64,000 bases of DNA from Gracilaria vermiculophylla. Taxonomy: Eukaryota > Rhodophyta > Florideophyceae > Gracilariales > Gracilariaceae. The DNA is taken from NCBI GenBank assembly GCA_019155205.2, contig JAHNZQ020000092.1, positions 737,612 to 801,611 on the forward strand, written 5' to 3'. Shown here piece after piece: positions 1 to 9,597 of the stretch. Position 1 is the stretch's first letter, and the number at the start of each line of letters is the position of its first letter. Below the pieces are notes generated by a model. It was not told where the DNA came from, made no database searches, and saw only the letters and a program-made list of their open reading frames with translations. Both the position numbers and the translations under genes were made by a program.

Positions 1-125
1 CACAATTACTACCCTTCCTAGGGACACCCCCAAATGGGGCTAGTGAAGCTAATACTATTCATAACCACGGTTGTGGCAGCCGGGAGCGGATCAAATCCTT
101 ATGAAGACTGCTGTTGCGGCATACC

Positions 126-998
126 CTAGACGGGTCGTTGCACTACATGTACCGCAGCGTTATCTTGCTGAAAAACAAAATTCTTTCCATGCAAGCAATA
201 TGCAAATGGTAACAAGGAGTTGTATAGAACATTCTGATAACTTTCCAAATTCATATTACCCTCAATGAAAGCAATATCAGTTGTACCTTTCTTAGACATT
301 CCAGCCCACACCATAATAGAAGCTCTACCTGAATGCCTGGATGTTAAAGTTTTCTTTTCTTTTCGCAGATCATGCCAATAATATTTAAAACAATCTAGTC
401 CGTCTAAATTGAACTGTTTCTAATCTGAGAATATAACATCTTTCCATTTATTTTTCCAGCAAGCCATCGGAGCCCACCATGCAACGCAATTTGCTTTATG
501 GTGGTCCTGGAAAAAAAATGTTTTCCTCATCTTTACGAATCGATATAATTTTTTTTGCTTGATTGCTCGCCATACTGTTGATTTTGAGACTTGTTTAGGC
601 AATGCTTCTGCAATTTCCGTGCACGACGCACTTTTTCGCGATAGTTGCGCTTTATACGCTTCTGATCAGCTGGTTTCAGAAGTTTGGGGCGTCCAGCGGA
701 ACGTTTAAATCCATATTATGTCGGATTTGATAGAAAAGGTGCCACAACATGACGCGAACGGCCGAGTTTTCTAGCAATATTGCACACGTTGTGGCCGTTT
801 GCTTTATATTTAAGGATTCGGTGCTGTTTTGAAAGCGAAAGAGGACTTTCTCTCGCCATAACTGAGAGATACTACGGAATGTTCTATACTTTTGAAACGC
901 GTTTTTGATGGTATGAACGAAGGGGGGTGGCTACAGAAGGCAAAAATCCATATTTTGGCGCGCTTTTCCAGTGTCCTATATTTTTGAAACGCACTGTA
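126..998 (-). mobile_element. Decayed Tc1-like transposon (transposase fragments plus one end)
   Basis: Read on the minus strand, this stretch contains in order a helix-turn-helix segment with the Tc1 signature GRPK (about 830-650), a central segment beginning PKQVSKSTVWRAI (602 downward), and the catalytic core with FSD (about 420), LDG, MVWAGMS (314) and QQDNAAVH (about 155), which matches the first two catalytic acidic positions of Tc1-family DDE transposases. The copy is dead: a stop interrupts the N-terminal region near 700, the frame shifts between about 650 and 600, and a single stop replaces the codon just after FSD near 420. The third catalytic acidic residue is not found between 126 and the window edge, so the 3' part is lost or lies outside. 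The matching second terminal repeat is not visible. The family call is firm; the exact outer limits are not. Confidence 0.85.
881..998 (-). repeat. IR/DR-type end of the Tc1-like element
   Basis: Bases 998-968 read on the minus strand as TA followed by CAGTGCGTTTCAAAAATATA, the usual Tc1 pattern of a TA target site followed by CAGTG. A second imperfect copy of the inner motif (GCGTTTCAAAAGTATAGAAC) lies in the same orientation at about 901-881, roughly 90 bases inward. Two direct repeats inside one inverted repeat is the arrangement that binds transposase in IR/DR elements such as Sleeping Beauty. The motif and spacing are seen; the binding role is inferred. Confidence 0.7.
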
Positions 999-1487
999 CT
1001 CTAATTCTTCACATCCCTTTGCCCAAGCAGAATGGGCGCGGAAAGTCAGAAGCCAGGATAGATTTTTATGCAAATTTTGCATTTTAATGCAAATTTTGCA
1101 AAAACCAGGGAAGGGTTGACATTCGTATGTTTATGTGGCGATGGACTGGAGACTGTGTGAGCTTTTGTGCCCGTAACCGAAAGTCTATGGCGGGGTTAAC
1201 GTAATTTCCCGTAAAAACTTCATTCTTACGACCACAATTGCCAATGCCGAAATTCCCTACCGTCCTTTTTTTCAAATATTGGATATTACAGTTGTCTGTA
1301 CTTGATCTCCGTCTTTATTAACTCTCTCCTGCACTCCCATTCCTTCAATGCGTATGGTACCACTAGCGGGGAATGCAATCCATTTCGACTAAGAAAATTG
1401 CTGAGCCTGGGAACCTTCGTGTCTCGGACAAATAAAAATCTTTTGCCCTCGGCCGCCATTCCGTTGCACGAGGGAAGAAAGACCACG
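999..1487. other. Intergenic, between transposon end and shikimate kinase
   Basis: No gene is recognised. Two copies of the near-palindrome ATGCAAATTTTGCA lie close together at about 1067-1100. The reading frame of the following gene is open back to about 1302 without an ATG, so part of this stretch may be 5' leader or an upstream exon. Confidence 0.5.
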
Positions 1488-2372
1488 ATGATCAAAGAGA
1501 GCACCAAAATGAAGACATCCATTTTTCCAAACATATCTGGGAAGCTGGGCACCAAAATGTCACGCCCGGCTTTTGTTTCTTCAATACCGGTAGGCTTGAA
1601 TTCAAAATCATTCGCAAGCCGCGGAACATGTGAAACAAATGCGATGGGGATACCATTAGTGCCTCGTATAAACAAAAGGGCATGCACTTTAATGTGCGAG
1701 AGGGCTGAGGAGTTTAAGGGGCAGCAGCAGCCTAAACCACGATTCAAAAAAGAATTAACACCAGAAGTCAAAGAGTTGAAGAGCGTATTGAAGAAGTGCT
1801 CCATCTATTTGATCGGTCCCATGGGAACTGGAAAAAGTGCAGTTGGGAGATACTTAGCGAGTGAGCTTGGCTTTCGTTTTCTTGACACCGATCAACTTAT
1901 CGAAAACGTGGCGAGGAAATCCATACCTAAAATATTCGAGGACGACGGTGAAGAAACTTTTCGTGACCTGGAGTCTGCAATTCTCGACCAGGTAGCGGCG
2001 TTTATTGGGTGTTGCGTTGCAACAGGAGGGGGAGCGGTCTTGAGAAAAGAGAACTGGGGCAAGCTGCAGACAGGGATAGTAGTTTATCTCGAAACACCAA
2101 TCGATGTATTGAACGACCGTTTAATGAGTGACAATCAGAGACCACTTTTGAAGAATATGAAAGGATCGACACTCCGAGAACGCATCAGGGATATACTGGA
2201 GGAAAGGCGTCATCTGTACAAACAGGCAGATCTAACAGTTCATGTTGAGCGGGATATGCCAGTAGACGACGTTGGTAAGGAGGTTATTCGACTGTTGACA
2301 AATTTCATCAAAGCCAATCCACCACGCAGTTCTGCACTGTATGCAAACAAACTACCGAAAAAAGGCCAATGA
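1488..2372 (+). CDS. Shikimate kinase, probably plastid-targeted
   Basis: Phosphorylates shikimate to shikimate 3-phosphate with ATP in the aromatic amino acid pathway, which is plastid-located in algae. The 294-residue frame from ATG 1488 has a basic, Ser/Thr-rich N-terminal extension of about 100 residues followed by a complete kinase domain: P-loop GPMGTGKS (about residues 110-117), the shikimate-binding DTD, the GGGAV glycine loop, and an RPLL segment with the lid arginine. Bacterial enzymes are about 170 residues, so the extra N-terminus fits a transit peptide. The frame stays open upstream to 1302 without an ATG, so the true start could be 1488, the ATG at 1509, or an unseen upstream exon. 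The family call is firm. Confidence 0.92.
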   Translation: MIKESTKMKTSIFPNISGKLGTKMSRPAFVSSIPVGLNSKSFASRGTCETNAMGIPLVPRINKRACTLMCERAEEFKGQQQPKPRFKKELTPEVKELKSVLKKCSIYLIGPMGTGKSAVGRYLASELGFRFLDTDQLIENVARKSIPKIFEDDGEETFRDLESAILDQVAAFIGCCVATGGGAVLRKENWGKLQTGIVVYLETPIDVLNDRLMSDNQRPLLKNMKGSTLRERIRDILEERRHLYKQADLTVHVERDMPVDDVGKEVIRLLTNFIKANPPRSSALYANKLPKKGQ

Positions 2373-2852
2373 CGGTTATCAAGAAGGCATTGCACAGTGG
2401 ACACGTCCGCCTGAGCGTTGCGTTCAAGGAAGCGATATGAATAAAGTTGTAGGTAAATGTTACGCTGCATGCTTCCGATTTCATTGCCGACTTCTGCATT
2501 TCGAGGAGTTTGCATAGTGGGTGCTCTAAAAAATGCCTCCGAAACACCGAGAGCTTGCTTCCTAAGATATCGGTACTGGCGATTGCTATTCGCAACAGCA
2601 GTGCGCTTAGAAAACGGAGCGCGGAACACCATAACATATGGAAAACACCAAAAACAGATGATGCCTGTACACACTCTAGAGAAGGCATAGGCACATTTAC
2701 TAAATAAAAAGGGGAACTGTATATACTCAAACCATACGTAGGAGTACTGATGTTCGATGGATGCGTCTGAGCTTTTCCCGATTTTCAGCGCTAACTGGCT
2801 CGAATCTTCACAGAGATTCTTTTAATATCGCTTTGAACGCAGCTGACCGTGG
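2373..2852. other. Convergent 3' region, no gene seen
   Basis: This stretch separates the 3' ends of shikimate kinase (plus strand) and the small spliced gene (minus strand). AATAAA-like sequence occurs near 2703. Short open frames on both strands lack recognisable protein features. Confidence 0.5.
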
Positions 2853-3248
2853 TCAGTGACCATGGTTGTCATCCTTCGCGCCCTTCTTCAAAAATGGCTT
2901 TGCAAACCGCTTGTTGGGAGTATCCAGATAGTCCTCGTCTACGGTAGGTACAATACACTCCATGTTAGCGAAACCGAGACGCATTGATCAAGGCGTGTTG
3001 ACTGTCACAACCGCACACTCACCCTTGACTCGGAAAAGCATCGCACTCATTACAAGAACAGATGTGAATCCGATCGCAAACCTAAGAGAGAGCCAAAACC
3101 AAGAAAAATGAGAAACAAAACAGTCAGTTCCGCTTTTAGAAAGCTTTTGTAATAACCAGCAGACCGTGACGAGTCCATCAACCTACGGATACAAGTGACG
3201 GCCGCGAAGGTTCTTAGCAAAAGTCTGAAGAGCAGTAGCCTCCGACAT
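2853..3248 (-). CDS. Small three-exon membrane protein, possibly mitochondrial ATP synthase subunit i/j-like
   Basis: Reconstructed by eye. Exon 1 is 3248-3187, exon 2 is 3081-3023 and exon 3 is 2938-2853, joined by two GT-AG introns (donors GTAGGT and GTGAGT; the first acceptor has a long pyrimidine tract ending TCTCTTAG). The phases join exactly to give a 68-residue protein: a basic N-terminus, one hydrophobic span (about residues 20-36), then an acidic stretch and a charged tail with NKRFAKPF followed by KKGAKDD. Size, the PF at the start of the membrane span and the RFAK tail resemble yeast ATP synthase subunit i/j (ATP18) as I remember it; this is a tentative family guess. It sits head to head with the PABPN1-like gene. 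The exon structure is well supported by sequence; the function is not. Confidence 0.6.
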
Positions 3249-3745
3249 ACTGGGCGAGGTGATCGATGCGTGTGAAGCAGCGACGACACGACTTGGCGGC
3301 CTCACGGGGTTGAGGTGTGGTGAAAACCGTTCAGCGGCGCACATGAAGTTGAAGGCAATGAGGATAGGTGTAAAACGTACGTGAGTTCTGTAAGCCGGGT
3401 CTCGAAAAAGTTTAACGTGGTGGAAGGTTTTTCAAGTTTTTGAGAAGGTTTCGATCGCGTGAGAATCACCATTCGCGACGCTGATTCTCAATCGCGGAGT
3501 TATGAGTTCATGACCGGGCTGCAATTGCGGAAGACGCACGACTGTTTGTAACCAGACGCCCTCGCCCGCATTCGTCATCCATTCACGTTTCTACTCCACT
3601 ACATGTTTGCCCAACTCCTTTTCCGAGCGCTTTTGTGAACAATCAAAAGCATCTATTACGCTTCTTAGTTCACATCTTTCTCGCCTTCTAGACAGGCTTT
3701 TTACCAACTTCCATTAACTTTTGATTTCGAGCTAATTTGCAAATT
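3249..3745. promoter_or_regulatory. Presumed bidirectional promoter region
   Basis: These 497 bases separate the start codons of two divergent genes, the small spliced gene (3248, minus) and the RNA-binding protein (3746, plus). No convincing TATA box or other gene is seen; the role is inferred from layout alone. Confidence 0.35.
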
Positions 3746-4701
3746 ATGGCCACCAGTGAAGAGGAGGCTGTCCTGGAGACCAACTTTCAAGAAGCCGAGA
3801 CGGCTAATGTATCTGACAAGGAAATGCACTCCGTCGAGCAGAACGGAGAAGAAAATCAACAAAAGACTGGCCCCCCTGACGAGCAATCCGAAAACAACCA
3901 GGAGGATGAAAAGCCCGCTACTGACCTCGATTCGGTATGTTGTTTCTTCTCAACCGCTTCCTATCCTTCAAACTGTCGTTCCAAATCACCCAATATCTGA
4001 CACCCCATATTCAATTTGAACCTTTGTGCCCGAAGGAGCTTGAAAGAATGAAAAAACGTTTGCTTGAGATGGAACAGGAATCTTTTCCGCTAAACGCAGA
4101 GAATTCGGGCGACCAAGATAATGATGCCACTATGGGGTCCAACTCTGCGGCCACCAACGCCGCTGCAAAGGCATCCATGGAGGCCAATGTGGCAGGTGCT
4201 GGCATTGCAGCCGAAGATGCAGTTGCCGATGCTGACTCAAGGTCAATATATGTTGGAAATGTACGTTCACATCCCGTCCAATGACTCATCATAAGGTTTT
4301 TATGCTCTTGGTCAGCACATCTCTAACAATCATCGTGTTTGGCTTTTCTCGTCTCTCAAATGCAGGTTGACTACAGTGCGACAAGTGAAGAATTGAGCAA
4401 GTATTTCGAAGAGTGTGGGACAATCAACAGAGTAACAATCATTACACACAAGCCGACCAGAACCCCAAAAGGGTACGCTTATGTGGAGTTCAAGGATCAG
4501 CATGCTGTTCAAAATGCGCTTATCTTGAATGAAGCCATGTTCAAAGGGCGGCAACTCAAGATTACAGCGAAGAGAACCAATGTACCCGGGTTGGCGAGAG
4601 GTGCGAGGGGAAGAGGGCGTTTCTTTCGTGGAGGGCGATCGTCTTATCACTATGGACGTCGGCCTCGTGGTCGCCCTCGTGGGCGGTGGGTCCCGTATTG
4701 A
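3746..4701 (+). CDS. PABPN1-like RRM protein (nuclear poly(A)-binding protein 2 type), three exons
   Basis: Binds growing poly(A) tails in the nucleus in known relatives. Exons are 3746-3934, 4036-4260 and 4366-4701. The introns start GTATGT and GTACGT and end AG, both in phase 0. The protein (249 residues) has an acidic N-terminus, a short helical segment with [15 protein letters not shown] typical of PABPN1, a linker rich in Ala and acidic residues, one RRM with RNP2 SIYVGN split by intron 2 and RNP1 GYAYVEF, and a C-terminal Arg/Gly-rich tail with several RG and RPRG repeats. The first ATG (3746) begins the obvious acidic N-terminus and follows an in-frame TTG that need not be used. Domain order matches the family well. 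Confidence 0.88.
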
Positions 4702-5914
4702 AGTATCATGTGCTGTTTTTGAAGAGGCTTCTGAATGCTTGCTATTAGATTTGTGGCATATTCTTTCATTCGGTGATTGTCTCATTAGAAGGTCTATCAC
4801 ATAGTTGGTGAAGTTGTCGTCGAGGAATATTTGACGGCTTTTACTCAAGCAATCGTTGGCCTAAAACGACTCGGGTGGAGTGTTCTTTACCATTGAAAGG
4901 CCTGAAACAAGCTGACAGTAAGACAGAATCAACTTTTGGGAAGTAGAAGCATTTTCTCTCCAGCTTTTGTTTGCTCACAATCAACACTGTTTTCACGCAT
5001 TTCTGCTCGCAACTGCAGAATCCGTGTTTTCATGCTCGGCAAACCTAGCGACGAGCTTTCCCCTTTCTCGTAGAAGGAAAAGTTCTAGTTTGGTTGTGAC
5101 AAGCACGTGCTCGTAATTGTTCAGCTATACGTCATTATTGCCAGAGGTGTGTGCTGTTCATGAAAGATACATGAATCTATCATCCCTCCATTCCGGGGTA
5201 AACATCAAAACGAACAACAAAATAATTTGGTTTGAGTAATGCTCAAGTTCCAAGACTTTTTTCGACGTCGACCTCATCTCATGGTAAATTTGTCGCCAAG
5301 AACTACAAGCCTCGGTGATATGGTTTCGTCTTCAGCATCTTGAACGCTGGCTAGTCCCTTGATGGCTAGCCACTTGAACACAGTTCGTGCCCAGTAGGAT
5401 CATACCCTGCATTTGCTATATTTCCGTCTGCGTTATCTCTTGAATTTTTCTTCATTGGCCATTTGTTTTCTATTGGGTATCTAGCTAGTATTCGTCAGAC
5501 AAACCAACCTACATGAGTGATACTGTCGCAAGTTATTGTCTGTTTCAAGGACGCTTATTTTGCGAAAGCTGGATAAGGTCATCCACCAGTGCGGTCACAC
5601 ATGACTGCGGTTGTCGTAATGCAGGCTAAACTCAAGCGAACCCTCCTTCGCGTAGCTGTCTGATTTTTGGGTCAAGAAGCGCAGAACGTTTTACGAGGGG
5701 TAAATCAGCATAATTTTATTAACATATTTTGGTGAATATTAGAGATTGCATTCTCTAATATAATTGGCTGGCGCCGCACGTTAGAAACGCTGTGTTCTCT
5801 GGGCTCTTCAGTCCTGATTGGGACAGCGCTTTCCGAGTTGGCTTTTATTTCAAGCTCTTAGCTCTTCATCACGTGAAGATAGACTTTACGACTCTTCCTT
5901 GAGACCCCTATGAC
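4702..5914. other. Convergent intergenic stretch, no gene recognised
   Basis: About 1.2 kb between the 3' ends of the RRM gene and the mTERF gene. A 34-codon open frame starts at 5239 on the plus strand, but nothing marks it as a gene. No RNA gene, long repeat or mobile element was recognised. Confidence 0.5.
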
Positions 5915-7486
5915 TTACACCAAGTCTTTCCCTTCAATGTTCTGCACGCGCGTTTCTAAGAATGATTTATACTGGCTCAGTTCAATATGAATAAGTCGGC
6001 AAAATTCTTCGTCTGAAGGAGATAGAACACGATTGAGACCAATGTCACGCACGGAACACCCCATTTCTTTCACAAATTGCGTCCTAGGTATGATTCGAGA
6101 TCCCAAGTCGTATGAAAAACATGCAGGAAATTGGGAAAGTTCATCCACGGAGAGTCCAACCTCTTGCATAAAATACTCTACTTTTGGTAATGTATTCTGC
6201 CGAAGATCGTAACCCAGAATGGAAGGAAATTGTTTGACAAACAGGGAAACATCAGTAACACCCCAAAATTTGAAGAATTCCACGACCGGAATCATCTCTT
6301 GCTGTACGTCCAGAGTAAGTATGTACGGAAAGGACCGAACAATCTTGATGACTTCAAAGTGTTCTAGACTTAAGGTGTTTCTCAAGAAATGGAGGGCTGG
6401 CCTCAATTGCTTTTCAGTAGAACAGGTGAGAATTTGCGGATATTTCTTCATGATGGATACCCGCTCATGCTGCTCCAGACAAGCCTCACACTCTAGAAAG
6501 TGCATCACGGAGTGGAGATTTGCTCGTTTTGTTACTAGCAAACCCGGTGCGACGCCGAGCAGCTGTTTGAGATCAGACTTTGGTGATATATGTGTTATGT
6601 ACTCTGATAGCCAGTCTATGGTCGGAGCCATTTGAGAGTCAATGTCAATGGATATGATCCACGGGAAGCGGCGTATAAAGAAACAAACTTTGTAATATGG
6701 GAACGACAAGGGCGGTCTGCCCAAAAATTTTGCCAGTCGGTATATTGCCGTGGGGTGCAACGAGAGAATGTGTGGCCATCTCAAAAGAATGCGCCGTATG
6801 TGCTTCGGTTGCATTCCGAGTTGGTGCAGCGCATTTAGTGTTTCACGAATCATATTCAGGTCCATTAGCAAGATATCCGGTCTCACGGAAAGAATTTGCC
6901 TCTGTTGGTGACATGAGATACTCAAAGACTTTTCAAACAGGTCTAATGTTTTCGAAGCGGATGTGGGTGTGATACTGAGAAGCGAGACAATTCCTAGCTT
7001 CGAAGTAATGCGTGACAAAGGAAAATTGTTGATCCCGTGTTTGTTCAGAACGGACAATAAAGCCGGCCATGTTTCAGGAACCCGAGAGCCTTGAGCAGAT
7101 AAAACGCTGAGGGCATGCTTCGCGGCTGAAGTTGCACCCAAGGAGCGGAGCGTTGCTTCTATCTCTTTAGCTTGATTGATACTGCTGGTTCTTTCAAGCA
7201 TTTGAGAACACCCCTGAACGGATGAGAAACGCCGTATTCGACATCTTGCTACTTTGACGTCACCGTAGAAGCCCAGAACTCCGAGCGAAGGGCCTGTTGC
7301 AATAGGCAAACAGAATGCATGAAATAATGTCGCTGAACAGGGGCTGCGAGATTTCTTCAGAATGTGGTAATCTGTCATAGACTGGAAAGACGATGACACA
7401 GAGATTCCGTCTCTATCGGAGCATGACTTGGAATTTTGACGAGTCCGTTTTCGTATCCATGGTCGAGGAAATTGGACATGAAGCAT
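5915..7486 (-). CDS. mTERF-family organelle protein
   Basis: mTERF proteins bind organellar nucleic acids and act in transcription termination, splicing or ribosome assembly in plastids or mitochondria. The 523-residue frame starts at a clear ATG (7486) with a basic, Ser-rich N-terminus suited to organelle import. From about residue 190 onward it shows the repeating pattern of this family: paired helices with a conserved proline and a Leu/Gly ending, for example QILSVRPDILLMD, ILLRWPHILSLHP, FIRRFPWIISID, MKKYPQILTCS, IVRSFPYILTLD and VKQFPSILGYD. At least seven such repeats can be counted. Single exon. Which organelle and which nucleic acid it serves cannot be read from the sequence. Confidence 0.85.
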   Translation of the reverse strand: MLHVQFPRPWIRKRTRQNSKSCSDRDGISVSSSFQSMTDYHILKKSRSPCSATLFHAFCLPIATGPSLGVLGFYGDVKVARCRIRRFSSVQGCSQMLERTSSINQAKEIEATLRSLGATSAAKHALSVLSAQGSRVPETWPALLSVLNKHGINNFPLSRITSKLGIVSLLSITPTSASKTLDLFEKSLSISCHQQRQILSVRPDILLMDLNMIRETLNALHQLGMQPKHIRRILLRWPHILSLHPTAIYRLAKFLGRPPLSFPYYKVCFFIRRFPWIISIDIDSQMAPTIDWLSEYITHISPKSDLKQLLGVAPGLLVTKRANLHSVMHFLECEACLEQHERVSIMKKYPQILTCSTEKQLRPALHFLRNTLSLEHFEVIKIVRSFPYILTLDVQQEMIPVVEFFKFWGVTDVSLFVKQFPSILGYDLRQNTLPKVEYFMQEVGLSVDELSQFPACFSYDLGSRIIPRTQFVKEMGCSVRDIGLNRVLSPSDEEFCRLIHIELSQYKSFLETRVQNIEGKDLV

Positions 7487-8812
7487 TAGGACAATGAAGC
7501 AGATCTTAAGAGATTGAAGTACGGCCTTGGCCTCTTCGAAAAAAACTCGGGTGACGACATTCAGGAGATTTCATCAAAGCCCTCATTCTTTGAAAACGTG
7601 ACGACTGGGGATGGGCGATATTTGAGATGCTCATGGTGTTGCTGGCGCGGGAGTGCCTGCATGGGTCTCCTGGTCGATGAAGCGAGTGCAAATTTCAGAT
7701 AATTTTTTCGGCACTGGGGCCATTTCGTGAAATGAGTGGCACAAGGAGTCACAACTGAAGTACATTTCTCCCAACGTAATGTATCATCCAAGGAAGTTCA
7801 TGGTGTGGCTGATAATTCTATTCAGGTGTTATTCGCAATCAAGCTTTTTCGCCGCGAAGGCAATGGTGGCCACTCGTGAGCGATACGGAGTAAGTTCTTT
7901 ATATACTTAGCATTTAGATATTTCCCCTAATACGAATTCCGATTTTGTCTGCTGTTCATGATACACCCTCAAAAAATTCAGGTTCAGTGTTCTAAAGTAC
8001 TACAAGCCTGACGAAATTGAACGACGACGTTGTTCCAAATGTGTAATACTTTAATACCGTGCCCTAGTTAACTATTAAGAGCCTGAAAAAATGCGCGCGG
8101 CTGCGTGAGAAGGGCGATCAATCCGATGTCACCTGAAGCCTTCGGTTTTTCTGAAACGAGAAATCTGAAAGAAAAGGTTTTCTACAGCTAAGTGAAAACG
8201 AGGGGTTGCACAGTTTGAAAAAACGGAAAAGACTTGAGATGTAGAGAACTAGCCAATGTGGCAGGATAGAATAGTTCATTAAAGCTTCTCGTAGTATTGC
8301 CATGGAGTGAATTTGCTGAGAATTGTTTTATCTGGGAGCAAGATCAAGATGTCCCACATTATACTTAAGCTCGTGGGATTGAAATTTGCAAAACAACTGG
8401 CCACCATGTACATGAAACTAAGCTATTCTTGATAGTTCTGTAATATATAATCGTACCGTGTAAGAGGCCGATATCACCCAGGATGATAAAAACAAGCATC
8501 TATTGTGGATTGATTGTGAGTCGGCTACTGTCTAATGCATGCATGGTGATTGCAGCAGATGTTTTCTGACGATGATACTCCCCTACCCTCCTCTGCTGCT
8601 GCATTTACCAAGGTAAAGTATGTACCTCCCTTGACCTGATTGCCTGACGAAAACATTCTCAATTTCGCTGTATTTCACAGCTTCCTACAGTATTTCATAC
8701 ATAATTGCCTCCATTCGCTTTCCCACTATTACGACGTACTTTGAGTATAGAGCCGCGGCGCGTTAGCAAGAAGGAGAGCGTGAGTTACAACACCACGACC
8801 TTGATGTTTGGG
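7487..8812. other. Intergenic, with unproven exon-like pieces
   Basis: No complete gene is recognised in 1.3 kb. On the plus strand around 7820-8055 a coding-like segment ends at a good donor (GTAAGT, about 7890), and a later segment reads YYKPDEIERRRCSKC before a stop near 8055. Near 8560 a short frame starting MFSDDDTPLPSS ends at GTAAAG. I could not join these into a convincing protein. Confidence 0.4.
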
Positions 8813-9472
8813 TCACCACCAAGAAGGCGTTTCATCTCTTCGACATACACCGTCAGCGCACTGCAGACCTGAGCCACATGTCCACAAGGGATCTAAACCA
8901 CATCTCTCCCCAATTGTCTTTGGTCTCACACAAACCTTTTCGCGTGACGTAACAGCAACGCAAACACATCCATCTACGCACAAGGAGCCCCGAGATTTGC
9001 AATTACCTCCTTCCGGGATTTTCGGCCTTTCACAGACTCCTTCTCTGCATTCCCATCCGAATTCACACTCGCCAACGAGATCGGCGTCACATCGCTTCCC
9101 GCGGCTTTTAGGTTTCAAGCATCGTTTCCCGTCATAAGTATTAACGCACACTGCATGTCTGACGCATTCAGAGTCTTCATCGGAACAGTCTCCGCCAACT
9201 ATGACTCTGGGTCGCCTGCAGATATGATTCCGACACTCGAGACCTTTGTCGCATTTCCATGATTTGACAGATCCACACACCTCACCAGCAGGTACCCGGA
9301 GCACACATCTTTTCCAAAAAAGTCTGCCGATGCAACTTGCGGTCTTCGGACAGTTACTGCATACCGACCAATATGAGCTCAACTGAGGTACGCCCGGGAA
9401 TGCCTCTCCAGATATTTGGGGAGCCGCAGAGCAAACACAGACGGACAGCAGGAGAATAAAGGTGTGCAACAT
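8813..9472 (-). CDS. Secreted cysteine-rich modular protein
   Basis: From ATG 9472 the 219-residue product begins with a clean signal peptide (hydrophobic LHTFILLLSVCVCSAA) and then is almost wholly cysteine-rich. Two module types alternate. Type A has the spacing C-x7-C-x5-C-x4-C and occurs three times (ending in NHICRRP, EGVCERP and DGVCRRD). Type B, between the A copies, is about C-x6-C-x5-C-x8/9-C. The style is like EB or dickkopf-type extracellular modules, without a firm family match. An in-frame ATG 45 bases upstream (9517) would bury the signal peptide, and a TATA box at 9554-9547 places likely transcription start near 9520, so 9472 is preferred. Probably extracellular or cell-wall; partner unknown. 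Confidence 0.8.
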   Translation of the reverse strand: MLHTFILLLSVCVCSAAPQISGEAFPGVPQLSSYWSVCSNCPKTASCIGRLFWKRCVLRVPAGEVCGSVKSWKCDKGLECRNHICRRPRVIVGGDCSDEDSECVRHAVCVNTYDGKRCLKPKSRGKRCDADLVGECEFGWECREGVCERPKIPEGGNCKSRGSLCVDGCVCVAVTSREKVCVRPKTIGERCGLDPLWTCGSGLQCADGVCRRDETPSWW

Positions 9473-9546
9473 ATTGTTCGTAAGTTGAAACAGGCAACCG
9501 TGGCTTGTGTGGTTCATCAGTTGGTGAGGCGATAGTCAAAGTGGCA

Positions 9547-9554
9547 CTTATATA
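9547..9554 (-). promoter_or_regulatory. TATA box of the cysteine-rich gene
   Basis: TATATAAG on the minus strand lies about 75 bases upstream of the preferred ATG (9472) and about 30 bases upstream of the alternative ATG (9517). With usual TATA-to-start spacing, transcription would begin about at 9517-9525, leaving little or no leader for the upstream ATG. Confidence 0.6.
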
Positions 9555-9597
9555 GTGGCGAACGGAAGATGGTCCGCGAGATTAGGCGGCAGATGTC

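Noticed and set aside
1286..1804. 172-codon open frame antisense to shikimate kinase
   Set aside because: It is a shadow of the opposite strand's coding sequence with no protein features of its own.
8560..8700. MFSDDDTPLPSS as the first exon of a new gene
   Set aside because: The best downstream acceptor gives a stop after seven codons, and upstream exons do not join in phase convincingly.
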